Below, piece after piece: positions 38,477 through 46,896 of a stretch of 64,000 nt of DNA. Within the stretch, counting starts at the first letter, position 1. Each line of letters starts with the position of its first letter. The stretch comes from Dyadobacter tibetensis Y620-1 (GTDB taxonomy: Bacteria > Bacteroidota > Bacteroidia > Cytophagales > Spirosomataceae): positions 620,001-684,000 of the forward strand of contig NZ_AZQN01000002.1 of the NCBI RefSeq assembly GCF_000566685.1. Direction: 5' to 3'. The notes beneath the pieces are model-generated. The model saw only the letters and a program-made list of their open reading frames with translations, did not search any database and was not told the DNA's origin. A program made the translations under genes and the position numbers.

Positions 38477-39320
38477 AGAGTTAAAATTTGCATTACTATT
38501 GGCCACGTTGGCTATGTTGATCATGGCATTTTTTGTAATCACTTTTGTGATGCTTTATCAGAAAAGAAAATTTGAAGCGGAAAAGGCCCTGAACAGTATA
38601 GAAAAAAGCCACAGTAAGCGGCTCTTGGACACGGCTTTGAATTCGGAAGAAACAGAAAGACGCCGAATAGCCCAGGATTTGCATGATGACATCGGTACTA
38701 TGCTTTCCCTTACCAAGCTAAGTCTCAACCAATTAAACAAAATCGTTCTGGAACCCGACAGCAAGGAAAGATCCCTGATTCATAAATCCCAGACCCTGGT
38801 AGAAGAAACGATTTTACATGTAAGACGAATTACCCGGGACCTTGTTCCCACGACTTTGGAACGTTTCGGTCTTTCGGAGGCTATTAGCGAATTCATCAAT
38901 AAACTCGAAGATAACAACCAACTTCAGATAACCTTCCACTCCACCGCCGACGACAGCATGCGTCAACAGCCGAAGGTAGAACTCACTATTTATCGCATCA
39001 TGCAGGAACTGGTTAATAATGCAATAAAACATTCAAAATGCTCTAACATTGAAATTGAGTTGGAAATTAATTCTGAATTTATTTTCCTTAAAGTAGCAGA
39101 CAATGGAATAGGCTTTAATGCAACACAACTTAAAGAAGACAACCTTGTAGGACTAGGGTTACTTGGCATCGAAAGTCGACTGGCCATCATCAATGGGATT
39201 GTTCGGTACGTTTCTCCTCCTGCCGGAGGTTCTTTGGCAATCGCTCAAATTCCTGTTGCCCCAATTTCGGAGAAGAAACCCGAGCCGCTTTATCCCTTTA
39301 AACGGGCAAAAATTTCTTAA
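38463..39320 (+). CDS. Membrane-anchored sensor histidine kinase (NarX/DesK type, HisKA_3)
   Basis: 285 residues from the ATG at 38463, which overlaps the upstream stop by 14 bp. One membrane helix (about 8-32) is followed by a short coiled coil and the HisKA_3 dimerisation helix with RRIAQDLHDDIG (phospho-His 74). The GHKL ATPase domain has ELVNNAIKHSKCSNIEI (N box), DNGIGF and GLGLLGIESR (G boxes). It has no sensor domain of its own, which fits signal input from the seven-helix protein upstream. The cognate regulator follows 45 bp downstream. Confidence 0.9.
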   Translation: MQNIEELKFALLLATLAMLIMAFFVITFVMLYQKRKFEAEKALNSIEKSHSKRLLDTALNSEETERRRIAQDLHDDIGTMLSLTKLSLNQLNKIVLEPDSKERSLIHKSQTLVEETILHVRRITRDLVPTTLERFGLSEAISEFINKLEDNNQLQITFHSTADDSMRQQPKVELTIYRIMQELVNNAIKHSKCSNIEIELEINSEFIFLKVADNGIGFNATQLKEDNLVGLGLLGIESRLAIINGIVRYVSPPAGGSLAIAQIPVAPISEKKPEPLYPFKRAKIS

Positions 39321-39365
39321 ATTGAGGATCCAGAGAACTTTATTAACGATCAACCTGTAACGATC

Positions 39366-40046
39366 ATGGAAATTAAAATTGACCAAGCACCCAAAGTACT
39401 AAAATTAGGAATTGCTGACGATCACGAGCTTTTCAGGAAAGGTTTCATTGCCATGCTCAGTGGAATCCCGGGCTTAGAATTTGTATTGGAAGCCGCCAAT
39501 GGCCAGGAACTCCTGGATAAAATGGAGGACAACACTCCCGACATTATTTTCATGGACCTTCAAATGCCTGTCATGGATGGTATCCAGGCTACTGAACTGG
39601 CATTGGAAAGATATCCAGGGGTTAAAATTATAGTGGTATCGATGTTTAACGAAGATAAGTTTGTCATCCATATGCTTGAGAAAGGAGTCCAGGGATACCT
39701 GCTTAAGGACACCAACCCTGACGAGGTAGAGAAAGCCATTTATAGGGTAGCTGAAGAAGGCTTTTATTATAATGATTTTGTATCAAAAGCCATGCACAGA
39801 AAAATGGCCAACCGGGCGACTAATAAACACCCTTTTTTCCCAAATGCCTGTAATGTATCCCTGTCGCCGAGAGAACAAGAAGTCTTACAACTGATATGTG
39901 AAGGGCTCTCTACGGTCGAAATAGGAGATAAACTTTTTATATCGGTACGTACCGTGGAAGGGCATCGCCTAAGGGTATTGGAAAAGACAGGAACAAGGTC
40001 CACTGCTGCAGCAGTTGCATTTGCTTATAAGAACCATTTGTTATAA
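39366..40046 (+). CDS. LuxR/NarL-family response regulator
   Basis: 226 residues. Receiver domain (about 12-128) with the acidic pair Asp 19-Asp 20, phosphoacceptor Asp 64 in FMDLQMP, and the KD of YLLKDT. The C-terminal GerE/LuxR helix-turn-helix is at about 160-222 (LSPREQEVLQLICEGLSTVEIGDKL...SVRTVEGHR). It is the output partner of the kinase directly upstream. Target genes are not evident; the CPHYC gene promoter is an obvious candidate. Confidence 0.93.
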   Translation: MEIKIDQAPKVLKLGIADDHELFRKGFIAMLSGIPGLEFVLEAANGQELLDKMEDNTPDIIFMDLQMPVMDGIQATELALERYPGVKIIVVSMFNEDKFVIHMLEKGVQGYLLKDTNPDEVEKAIYRVAEEGFYYNDFVSKAMHRKMANRATNKHPFFPNACNVSLSPREQEVLQLICEGLSTVEIGDKLFISVRTVEGHRLRVLEKTGTRSTAAAVAFAYKNHLL

Positions 40047-40148
40047 CATCCTCATTCCTATCAGCACAAATTCGATATTTATTTGTTAATTTCAGGCTTT
40101 CGGCGCTAACGAATACCCTTTGCAAAAACCCACCATGCCAACGGCCTT

Positions 40149-40829
40149 ATGAAAGCACTTATTGTTTGTACCAATTATGGACATTATCCTAAGCGGTCTG
40201 CCAGCACAGGGATTTGGTTCAATCAGTTGACGCATTTCTATCACATTTTCAATAAAAGGAAAATCCTTCTTGACATCGTAAGCCCACAAGGAGGGGCAGT
40301 TCCTGTAGACCCAAGGAGCCTTGAGATAAAGGATGAACTGAACACCCAATACTTGGGAGACGTCTCCTGGATGCAGATGCTTCAGAATACACGCTCCCCG
40401 GATCAAATCGATGCCTCTGAATACCGATTGGTTTATTTTGTAGGTGGTCCTGGGGCTATGTTCGACTTCCCTGCCCACGAAACTCTGGCAGCAATAGCTA
40501 AAATCATATACGACAACGGTGGGTTTATCACCGCAGTGGGTCACGGTGTAGCCGCCTTGCTCGCCATAAAACTTACAGACGGCAGTCCATTTGTAAGGGA
40601 CAAATATGTCACCGGATTTACCAATCTAGAGGAGAAACTTGTCAGCTTTATGAGTGATGCACCCTTCTCTCTGGAAGATACCCTCAAAGAAAAGGGCGCC
40701 CATTTCACCAAAGCCATGTTGCCATTTCTAGAATTTATAGAAATGGACGAAAGACTTATAACCGGACAGAATGGCCAATCGGCGCGTAAAGTAGCTAGTA
40801 AAGCCGTGGAAGAGCTGTTCGAAAAATAA
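40149..40829 (+). CDS. DJ-1/PfpI-family protein lacking the nucleophilic cysteine
   Basis: 226 residues with the class-I glutamine-amidotransferase-like fold of the Hsp31/YhbO type. KALIVCTNYG is the first strand, VYFVGGPGAMFDFP the Glu/Gly loop, and the nucleophile elbow reads AVGHGVAALLAIKL. The cysteine expected before HG is Gly 131 here, so glyoxalase, deglycase or protease chemistry through that residue is not possible. The rest of the fold looks intact. It may be a structural or binding homologue. It is convergent with rmlC, with 28 bp between the stops. Confidence 0.82.
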   Translation: MKALIVCTNYGHYPKRSASTGIWFNQLTHFYHIFNKRKILLDIVSPQGGAVPVDPRSLEIKDELNTQYLGDVSWMQMLQNTRSPDQIDASEYRLVYFVGGPGAMFDFPAHETLAAIAKIIYDNGGFITAVGHGVAALLAIKLTDGSPFVRDKYVTGFTNLEEKLVSFMSDAPFSLEDTLKEKGAHFTKAMLPFLEFIEMDERLITGQNGQSARKVASKAVEELFEK

Positions 40830-40857
40830 TATCGGCCAATATTCTCTCCTTATCCCG

Positions 40858-41403
40858 TTATATATCCTGAACTTTAAAAAGTTCTTTTAATGTAGGTAGT
40901 AACTGATCTTTCTCCGATACGTTCGCCGTCTCTACTCCCCAGTCAATGGCAAGATCGGGATCATTCCAGATGATACCTGATTCCGATGCCTTATTATATC
41001 CATTAGTGCATTTATAACTGAAAACGGAATCTTCGAGGGCAGCAAAACCATGGGCAAATCCCTCTGGAATATAAGCCATATTATTAAGGTCCGCTCGCAA
41101 TTCAAATATCTCATATTTGCCAAATGTAGGAGACTCTGGACGCACATCTACAGCCACATCCAACACCCGGCCCGATATCACCCGCACCAATTTACCCTGT
41201 GCGTATGGAGCATTTTGAAAATGCAATCCTCTCACTACTCCTTTTACGGAAAAAGACTGATTGTCCTGTACAAAATTGACGGGTAAGCCCAAGCCTTCAA
41301 AAACAGTAGCATTAAAGGATTCAAAAAACAAACCTCTTTCATCTTCAAAAACTCTTGGAAAGAGCTCAACTAAACCGGCAATTGACGTTTCTCGAATGCG
41401 CAT
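40858..41403 (-). CDS. rfbC: dTDP-4-dehydrorhamnose 3,5-epimerase
   Basis: 181 residues, the normal length. RmlC epimerises C3 and C5 of dTDP-4-keto-6-deoxyglucose for dTDP-rhamnose. Visible family marks are FEDERGLFFESF, FVQDNQSFSVKGVVRGLHFQ (the catalytic His region), PYAQGKLVRVISGRVLDVAVDVR and YIPEGFAHGFAALED (the substrate pocket). The usual rmlA, B and D genes are not adjacent. A -7 box lies 50 bp upstream. Confidence 0.93.
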   Translation of the reverse strand: MRIRETSIAGLVELFPRVFEDERGLFFESFNATVFEGLGLPVNFVQDNQSFSVKGVVRGLHFQNAPYAQGKLVRVISGRVLDVAVDVRPESPTFGKYEIFELRADLNNMAYIPEGFAHGFAALEDSVFSYKCTNGYNKASESGIIWNDPDLAIDWGVETANVSEKDQLLPTLKELFKVQDI

Positions 41404-41452
41404 AGATGCTTATATTGTAATTTGTCGTATGGTTTCTCACTTAATAATGTGG

Positions 41453-41460
41453 CAAATTTA
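41453..41460 (-). promoter_or_regulatory. Candidate -7 promoter box for rfbC (TAAATTTG)
   Basis: Exact TAnnTTTG match on the minus strand, 50 bp upstream of the rfbC ATG. No matching -33 element was found. Confidence 0.35.
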
Positions 41461-41508
41461 TGAATCTATTTGCAGAGGTTGTAATTTCGGCGCAATATTT
41501 TAGAGACT

Positions 41509-42339
41509 ATGACTTACGAAACGCTTTTTGCCCATATTTTAGAGAAAAAGTCCTACCTATGTGTGGGTTTGGACACGGATATTCGAAAAATACCCCGCCA
41601 TCTGTTACAGGAACCCGATCCGGTATTCGCATTTAACAAACAAATAATTGATGCTACGGCCGATTATTGTGTGTCTTACAAACCAAATATCGCTTTCTAC
41701 GAGGCCATGGGACCCAAGGGATGGGAGAGTCTGATCAAAACGATGGACTATATACCCAAAAGCCACTTTAGCATTGCCGATGCCAAACGTGGAGATATTG
41801 GCAATACTTCAAGTCTTTACGCCCGAACTTTCTTCGACCCTTCTGCCGCCGGACTGGATTTCGATTCCGTTACAGTGGCTCCATATATGGGAAGTGATTC
41901 GGTAAAACCTTTTCTGGAGTTCAAAGATAAATGGGTGATTTTATTGGCCCTCACTTCTAATCAGGGTGGCAGTGATTTTCAGCAGCTTGCCACACCTCAG
42001 GGCCGCCTTTACGAACAAGTCCTTACCACTTCTCAACAATGGGCCGGTGCCGATCGGATGATGTACGTGGTTGGTGCAACTCAAACGCAGGATTTGGCGC
42101 ATATCCGCTCCCTGATTCCGGAGCATTTCTTACTCGTTCCCGGGGTAGGAGCCCAGGGCGGCAGTCTAAAAGACGTGTCGCAGATAGGAATGAACCGCCA
42201 TTGTGGCCTCTTGATAAATGCCTCCAGGAGTATTATTTATGCCAGTGACGGTAGAGACTTCGCAGAAAGAGCAGGAGAAGAGGCTCAAAAATTACAAAAA
42301 GAGATGGAACAGTATCTCGATCAATATTTATCAGCCTAA
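41509..42339 (+). CDS. pyrF: Orotidine-5'-phosphate decarboxylase, type 2
   Basis: 276 residues, the length of the type-2 (longer) OMP decarboxylases. It makes UMP from OMP. The substrate and catalytic marks are VGLDTD near the N-terminus, [19 protein letters not shown], the catalytic [10 protein letters not shown] loop and the phosphate-binding [10 protein letters not shown]. It is followed 35 bp later by lysA in the same direction. Confidence 0.95.
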   Translation: MTYETLFAHILEKKSYLCVGLDTDIRKIPRHLLQEPDPVFAFNKQIIDATADYCVSYKPNIAFYEAMGPKGWESLIKTMDYIPKSHFSIADAKRGDIGNTSSLYARTFFDPSAAGLDFDSVTVAPYMGSDSVKPFLEFKDKWVILLALTSNQGGSDFQQLATPQGRLYEQVLTTSQQWAGADRMMYVVGATQTQDLAHIRSLIPEHFLLVPGVGAQGGSLKDVSQIGMNRHCGLLINASRSIIYASDGRDFAERAGEEAQKLQKEMEQYLDQYLSA

Positions 42340-42374
42340 AATGGCTTATTTCCTTTTTTACTATTTATCGCCAT

Positions 42375-43604
42375 ATGCAGCGTTTCGAAAACAACACCTA
42401 CCATTTACAGGGCCTAACGCCCGAGCAACTTATAGAAGAATTTGGCAGCCCTCTTTATGTATATAATGCAGCCACCATCCGAAACAAGGTTGCCGAACTT
42501 CAATCGGCTTTCGAAGGGGTTAACCTAAAGATTAAGTACGCCTGTAAGGCCAATACGAACTTGGCGATTCTCAAATTGATGCGGGAAATGGGCGTAGAAC
42601 TGGACGTAGTTTCTCCAGGGGAAATGGAAATGGGGAAAATAGCAGGCTTTGAGCCCTCTCAAATTACCTTTACGCCTAGCGGAGTTCCCTTTTGGGAAGT
42701 TGCTCAGGCCGTTGATGCCGGGGCCATCGTTAATATTGACAGCCTACCTCTGCTAGAATGGTTTGGCCAAACCTACGGCTCCAGCAAGCCATGTATGATA
42801 CGGATAAAACCCAATGTAGCGGCAGGTGGAAATGAGAAAATCATGACTGCTCATGCAGATTCCAAATTCGGGATTTCTGTATTATTGCTAACAGACATTC
42901 TCAATATCGTAGATCAATATCAGATCAAAGTAATTGGATTACATCAACATACTGGTTCCGATATAAAGGATGCCGCTCCTTTTATTCAGGTTGCCGACAT
43001 CTTGTTAGATGCAGCCCGCCACTTTAAAGATTTAGAGATAATAGATTTAGGTGGTGGATTTAAGGTTTCGTATCGCCCGGGGGATGGCATAACCGATATG
43101 CAGCATCTAGGAGCAAAAATTTCTGATCGCTTTCACAAATTCTGTAAAGAATATGGTCGACCCTTACAGCTATGGTTTGAACCCGGTAAATTTCTGGTGA
43201 GTGAGTCAGGATACCTGCTCACTACCGTTACGGTGGTAAAACAAGATCCAGCCCGAAATTTCGTTCATATTGATTCCGGACTGAATCACCTGATTCGCCC
43301 CATGATGTATGGCTCATACCATCATATTATAAATACCTCCAACCCTGAGGGGGAAGAAAAACATTATAATGTTGTTGGATATATCTGTGAAACAGATACT
43401 TTCGCTACCGATCGGGTATTGGCAGAGGTTCGTAAAGGAGATATTCTTGCCTTTATGAATGCAGGGGCCTATGGCATCACCATGAGTTCCAACTATAATG
43501 CCCGTTTCCGCCCGGCAGAAGTGCTTATTGAAGAGGGACAGGCTCGCCTGATAAGAAGAAAAGAAACACTGGAAGATCTGCTGCGAACGCAAGAGGGACT
43601 TTGA
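42375..43604 (+). CDS. lysA: Diaminopimelate decarboxylase
   Basis: 409 residues. A PLP fold-type III enzyme that makes lysine from meso-diaminopimelate. The PLP lysine is in KIKYACKANTN. Further conserved segments are HQHTGSDIKD, IIDLGGGFKVSY, WFEPGKFLVSESG and the cysteine of VGYICETDTFATDR, with YGITMSSNYNARFRP near the end. It is the last gene of a short pyrF-lysA unit and ends at a very strong terminator. Confidence 0.95.
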   Translation: MQRFENNTYHLQGLTPEQLIEEFGSPLYVYNAATIRNKVAELQSAFEGVNLKIKYACKANTNLAILKLMREMGVELDVVSPGEMEMGKIAGFEPSQITFTPSGVPFWEVAQAVDAGAIVNIDSLPLLEWFGQTYGSSKPCMIRIKPNVAAGGNEKIMTAHADSKFGISVLLLTDILNIVDQYQIKVIGLHQHTGSDIKDAAPFIQVADILLDAARHFKDLEIIDLGGGFKVSYRPGDGITDMQHLGAKISDRFHKFCKEYGRPLQLWFEPGKFLVSESGYLLTTVTVVKQDPARNFVHIDSGLNHLIRPMMYGSYHHIINTSNPEGEEKHYNVVGYICETDTFATDRVLAEVRKGDILAFMNAGAYGITMSSNYNARFRPAEVLIEEGQARLIRRKETLEDLLRTQEGL

Positions 43605-43619
43605 GCAGGTTTGAAAACT

Positions 43620-43657
43620 AAGACAGGGCGGTACAGTAATGTACCGCCCTGTCTTTT
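43620..43657. terminator. Bidirectional terminator between lysA and the GH5-like gene
   Basis: A perfect 15-bp stem (43620-43634/43641-43655) with a 6-nt loop; T-rich sequence follows on both strands. It closes lysA and, on the other strand, the long polysaccharide locus. Confidence 0.9.
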
Positions 43658-43671
43658 GTTAGAGGATGAGA

Positions 43672-44823
43672 TTATTCTCCCTTCGTCAAACGCTTAATAA
43701 GTGCAACTTCTTCAGCTCTATACGGAGTACCATCTTTCCTGAAAATATCGTGAAACCAGAGCTCCGGCTCCTGATCATATGGCTTTTGCCAGCTGTCCCA
43801 AGGGTAAATAGTCTGGGACTTCCCATTAACCAATCCCCAATTAATGGCACCCACCTTATGTTTTTTAGCAATAGGTAATGAGCCTTCGAAGAAACTCCCA
43901 TTACCCCGTGACATATATTCCGTACAAATCAACGGTCGGTCATACTGCTGAAGCTGTAAGATTCTTTTTTCAAAATCTTCTGCTTTATCATAATTATGAA
44001 ACGATATGATATCAGATTGATCTATACTCGCCTTCTCAATCGGTTTAAGGGTTTCGTATGAGGTCCAATCTCCTGCCCAAACCCCTACTGTAAGTGGCTG
44101 CGAAGGGTTCATGGCACGTGCCCAATCAAAAGCTTTATTCATTAATGGCAGAACATAGTCCACTTTGTTGGGTAATTCTTTTTCCCCGTACGAAGAGGCA
44201 TTGGTATTATCCGGTTCATTCCAAATGTCCCAGGCCAGAACCCGGTCATCGTTTGCAAATCTTCCCACCGTACCTTGCACATAACGGGCAAGTCTGGGGT
44301 ATTGGCTACTATCTTTCAGCGCATGATAACCCGGGCTTTGAACCCAACCGGAATTGTGCAGACCAGGCTGAGGAGCGCGTTGCGTGCCCAGGGCAGGAAA
44401 TGGATCCCAACAAGAGTCGAAAAGGACCAGCATAGGCTTTATCTGATGTTTATCGGCAATGGCCAAAAACTGATCGAGTCGATGGAAAAACCCCGTGGAG
44501 TCCTGCTCATAGAGTAAGTCATGTAGGTATACCCGCATCGTATTCATGCCAATATTCTGGGCCCATCCTAGTTCCTTATCTATGGTGAGGGTGTCAAAGC
44601 TCTCTGCCTGGAACATTTCTAACTGGTTAATGGCAGTACTAGGCAAAAAATCGGCACCAACCAGCCAAGGCTGTTTGGCATACCAATCCCGGGCCTGTTC
44701 CTTGCTCCACACTGTTCTTTTGGACACATCCGCTTCCTGCTTTTCGGACTGAGGACCACAGGAGGAGGCTATTGCCATCAGCAGAATGGGAAACACCAAA
44801 ATATACTTATTCAATCGTCTCAT
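43672..44823 (-). CDS. GH5-like (clan A) glycoside hydrolase, lipoprotein
   Basis: 383 residues. A lipobox at about Cys 23 (IASSC) anchors it in a membrane, probably at the outer face. The TIM barrel has the clan-A acid/base glutamate E203 in DIWNEPDN and the nucleophile E302 in ICTEYM, plus HNYDKAEDF and NWGLVNGKSQTIYPWDS on later strands. Family members cut beta-1,4-linked mannan, xylan or glucan; exact specificity is not readable. It is the last gene of the minus-strand locus, 57 bp after GH43. Confidence 0.85.
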   Translation of the reverse strand: MRRLNKYILVFPILLMAIASSCGPQSEKQEADVSKRTVWSKEQARDWYAKQPWLVGADFLPSTAINQLEMFQAESFDTLTIDKELGWAQNIGMNTMRVYLHDLLYEQDSTGFFHRLDQFLAIADKHQIKPMLVLFDSCWDPFPALGTQRAPQPGLHNSGWVQSPGYHALKDSSQYPRLARYVQGTVGRFANDDRVLAWDIWNEPDNTNASSYGEKELPNKVDYVLPLMNKAFDWARAMNPSQPLTVGVWAGDWTSYETLKPIEKASIDQSDIISFHNYDKAEDFEKRILQLQQYDRPLICTEYMSRGNGSFFEGSLPIAKKHKVGAINWGLVNGKSQTIYPWDSWQKPYDQEPELWFHDIFRKDGTPYRAEEVALIKRLTKGE

Positions 44824-44880
44824 TTTCTATTCGTTTTTTGTATAATAAACTTCTGGGATGATATTTCTACTCATATTTAA

Positions 44881-45948
44881 CTATTGCCTAAACACCGGCC
44901 GCTCTTGTGGGGTAAGAGTGGGAGAATCTTTCAGAATTTTAGGCCATTCGTCCAGCCAATGCAGCCGGTCAAGCATCAGAACCCTACGGTTAACCTTACC
45001 TTGGATATAGGGACGCTGTGGGTCTATGGCATGATACAAAAGCCAATCGACACCCTCTTCGTCAGTCAAGATACGGCTATTATGACCTGGGCCTACAATT
45101 TTTTCATTCCCTTTCAGGAGCAGGGATCCTGCTCCTGATTCTGTCAAGGGCTTACCCTGCCGATCGACATAGGGACCCAGAACATTTTTCGAGCGTCCCA
45201 TCCATAACTGATATTTGCTATCAGCACCTTCACAACAGGAGCCCTTCGACCCGATAAAATAATAGTACTGGCCTTTTTTGTGAATCATGACTGCCTCAAA
45301 ATCTCCTGCGGCAATCTTTACTTTCTTGGTTAAATCTTCGACCCTGATCCCATCCTCTGAAAGCAATAACGCATAAGTTCCGGCTTCAGGCTTGGCGCTG
45401 AAACTGCCCCAGAACAAATAGTTATCACCTTGATCTTCGAAAAAATGCGGATCAATTGAATTGGGGACCTGTACATCGTCGCTAGAAAAGAGCTTACCTC
45501 CTCCTGAAAAGGGCCCCTCTGGTTTTTCAGACATGGCTATTCCTATTCCTGGGTTGGGATCTCCCCAGGTAGAATAAGCATAATACATCAGATACCGATT
45601 CTTTACCTTTACTACATCGGGCGCCCATAATCCCCCTTCTTTTTTCCAACCGGGTTTTTCTAAAAAAGCATCCTTCAAATAGGTCCATTTAACCAAGTCC
45701 GGAGAACGAAGTATGGGTACCAGATGAGCACCTTTTCCATCGCCCCAGTTATCCATAGTACCATAGGCATAAAACCATCCATCATCGCCCCTTAATACCG
45801 AAGGATCGGCCAGGACTGGCTCAAACACCGGATTGGTATAGGTTATGGAAGTATTTTTTTCATCTGCTACCTGTGCATGCGTACATCGGAATACCAGAAG
45901 AGATATTACCAATAGGGGCATCCATAAAATCCTTACGCGAAATCTCAT
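44881..45948 (-). CDS. GH43-family glycoside hydrolase
   Basis: 355 residues with a signal peptide (ending THAQ). Five-bladed propeller with the GH43 triad: base Asp in VLADPSVLRGDDG, pKa-modulating Asp in SIDPHFFEDQG, and acid Glu in GDFEAVMI. The family includes alpha-L-arabinofuranosidases, endo-arabinanases and beta-xylosidases; the motif set does not separate these. Its ATG overlaps the stop of the upstream epimerase gene (ATGA), so the two are coupled. Confidence 0.9.
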   Translation of the reverse strand: MRFRVRILWMPLLVISLLVFRCTHAQVADEKNTSITYTNPVFEPVLADPSVLRGDDGWFYAYGTMDNWGDGKGAHLVPILRSPDLVKWTYLKDAFLEKPGWKKEGGLWAPDVVKVKNRYLMYYAYSTWGDPNPGIGIAMSEKPEGPFSGGGKLFSSDDVQVPNSIDPHFFEDQGDNYLFWGSFSAKPEAGTYALLLSEDGIRVEDLTKKVKIAAGDFEAVMIHKKGQYYYFIGSKGSCCEGADSKYQLWMGRSKNVLGPYVDRQGKPLTESGAGSLLLKGNEKIVGPGHNSRILTDEEGVDWLLYHAIDPQRPYIQGKVNRRVLMLDRLHWLDEWPKILKDSPTLTPQERPVFRQ

Positions 45949-46814
45949 ACGTTTTCAATAAAATGGGGACTAAATAATTTACGGTAAAAATCTAGACCTT
46001 CGGTAGCTAGCTCGTCGGGACTATTGGCCAAGGGGCGCCAAATACAGGCCGCTTTGGCAAGTTCTTTTGAAGGTTGGCCGAAAGTTTCAATAACCACGGC
46101 TCCTTGGTAATCAATATCCAGGAGAGCCTTATAGATGGCTTCCCATTCCAAATGTCCGGTACCCGGTGTCCCCCGGTCACTTTCGTTTCCCTGTATATGA
46201 CAAAGACGCTCTTTTCCAAGCTTTCTGATCGCTAGAGCAATATCCTTTTCTTCAATATTGGCATGAAATGTATCCAGAACTATCTGAAGCGAGGGGTGTC
46301 CCACCTCATCAACTAAGGAAATGGCTTGCTCCACGGTGTTTACCATATCGGTTTCGAAACGATTCAGTGGTTCCAGCCCTAATATCACCCCCTCTGTACT
46401 GGCTATATTGGAGAGTTCGCCCAGGGCTTGTACGCACCAGTCTCTTTCCTGTTGTTTTTGTTCGGCCCCCACCAGCCTGGTTTTGCCCACGGCCGAATAA
46501 AGCGGGCCGCCAAAAATAGGACTTTCCAGGAAGGAAGCCTTTCTGATGCAGTCTTCAATATATTCAAACGCCGTTTGTCTGTGATGGGGATAGGTACTGG
46601 AAAGATCCCTTTCTGCTCCAAACGCACCACTTATCGTAATCTTCAAATCTAACTCACGGGCTCTTGTCTTCACCAGTTTCCAATCGACGAGTGAGGCGTC
46701 TTCAATGGCAATCTCTAAAATGTCGTAACCCATTGTTTTTACTTTTTCCATAAGGAAAAGATGCTGGGTAGAAAATGGAGAGGCCCAAACAAATGTACTG
46801 ATACCAAAAAGCAT
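45945..46814 (-). CDS. Sugar phosphate isomerase/epimerase (TIM barrel, ketose 3-epimerase type)
   Basis: 289 residues, no signal peptide, so cytoplasmic. The xylose-isomerase-like TIM barrel has metal ligands in GLEPLNRFE (Glu), VLDTFHANIEE (Asp/His), HIQGNESDRGTPGTGH and VVIETFG (Glu). It resembles D-psicose/D-tagatose 3-epimerases. With the Gfo/Idh/MocA gene upstream it would act on keto-sugars released from the locus substrate. Coupled to GH43 by a 4-bp overlap. Confidence 0.88.
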   Translation of the reverse strand: MLFGISTFVWASPFSTQHLFLMEKVKTMGYDILEIAIEDASLVDWKLVKTRARELDLKITISGAFGAERDLSSTYPHHRQTAFEYIEDCIRKASFLESPIFGGPLYSAVGKTRLVGAEQKQQERDWCVQALGELSNIASTEGVILGLEPLNRFETDMVNTVEQAISLVDEVGHPSLQIVLDTFHANIEEKDIALAIRKLGKERLCHIQGNESDRGTPGTGHLEWEAIYKALLDIDYQGAVVIETFGQPSKELAKAACIWRPLANSPDELATEGLDFYRKLFSPHFIENV

Positions 46815-46834
46815 AGTTTAGTGCGTTTAAACCG

Positions 46835-46877
46835 ACCGAAAAGATCGGTGATCTGGCGGGCCTGTCCCGATGGACAG
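46835..46877. repeat. Two small hairpins in an intergenic gap
   Basis: ACCGA/TCGGT (46835-46849) and CTGTCC-CGAT-GGACAG (46862-46877) lie between the oxidoreductase and the epimerase genes. They may be an RNA processing or stability element inside the operon. There is no T-run. Confidence 0.35.
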
Positions 46878-46896
46878 ACCCAATTATTATTAATCT

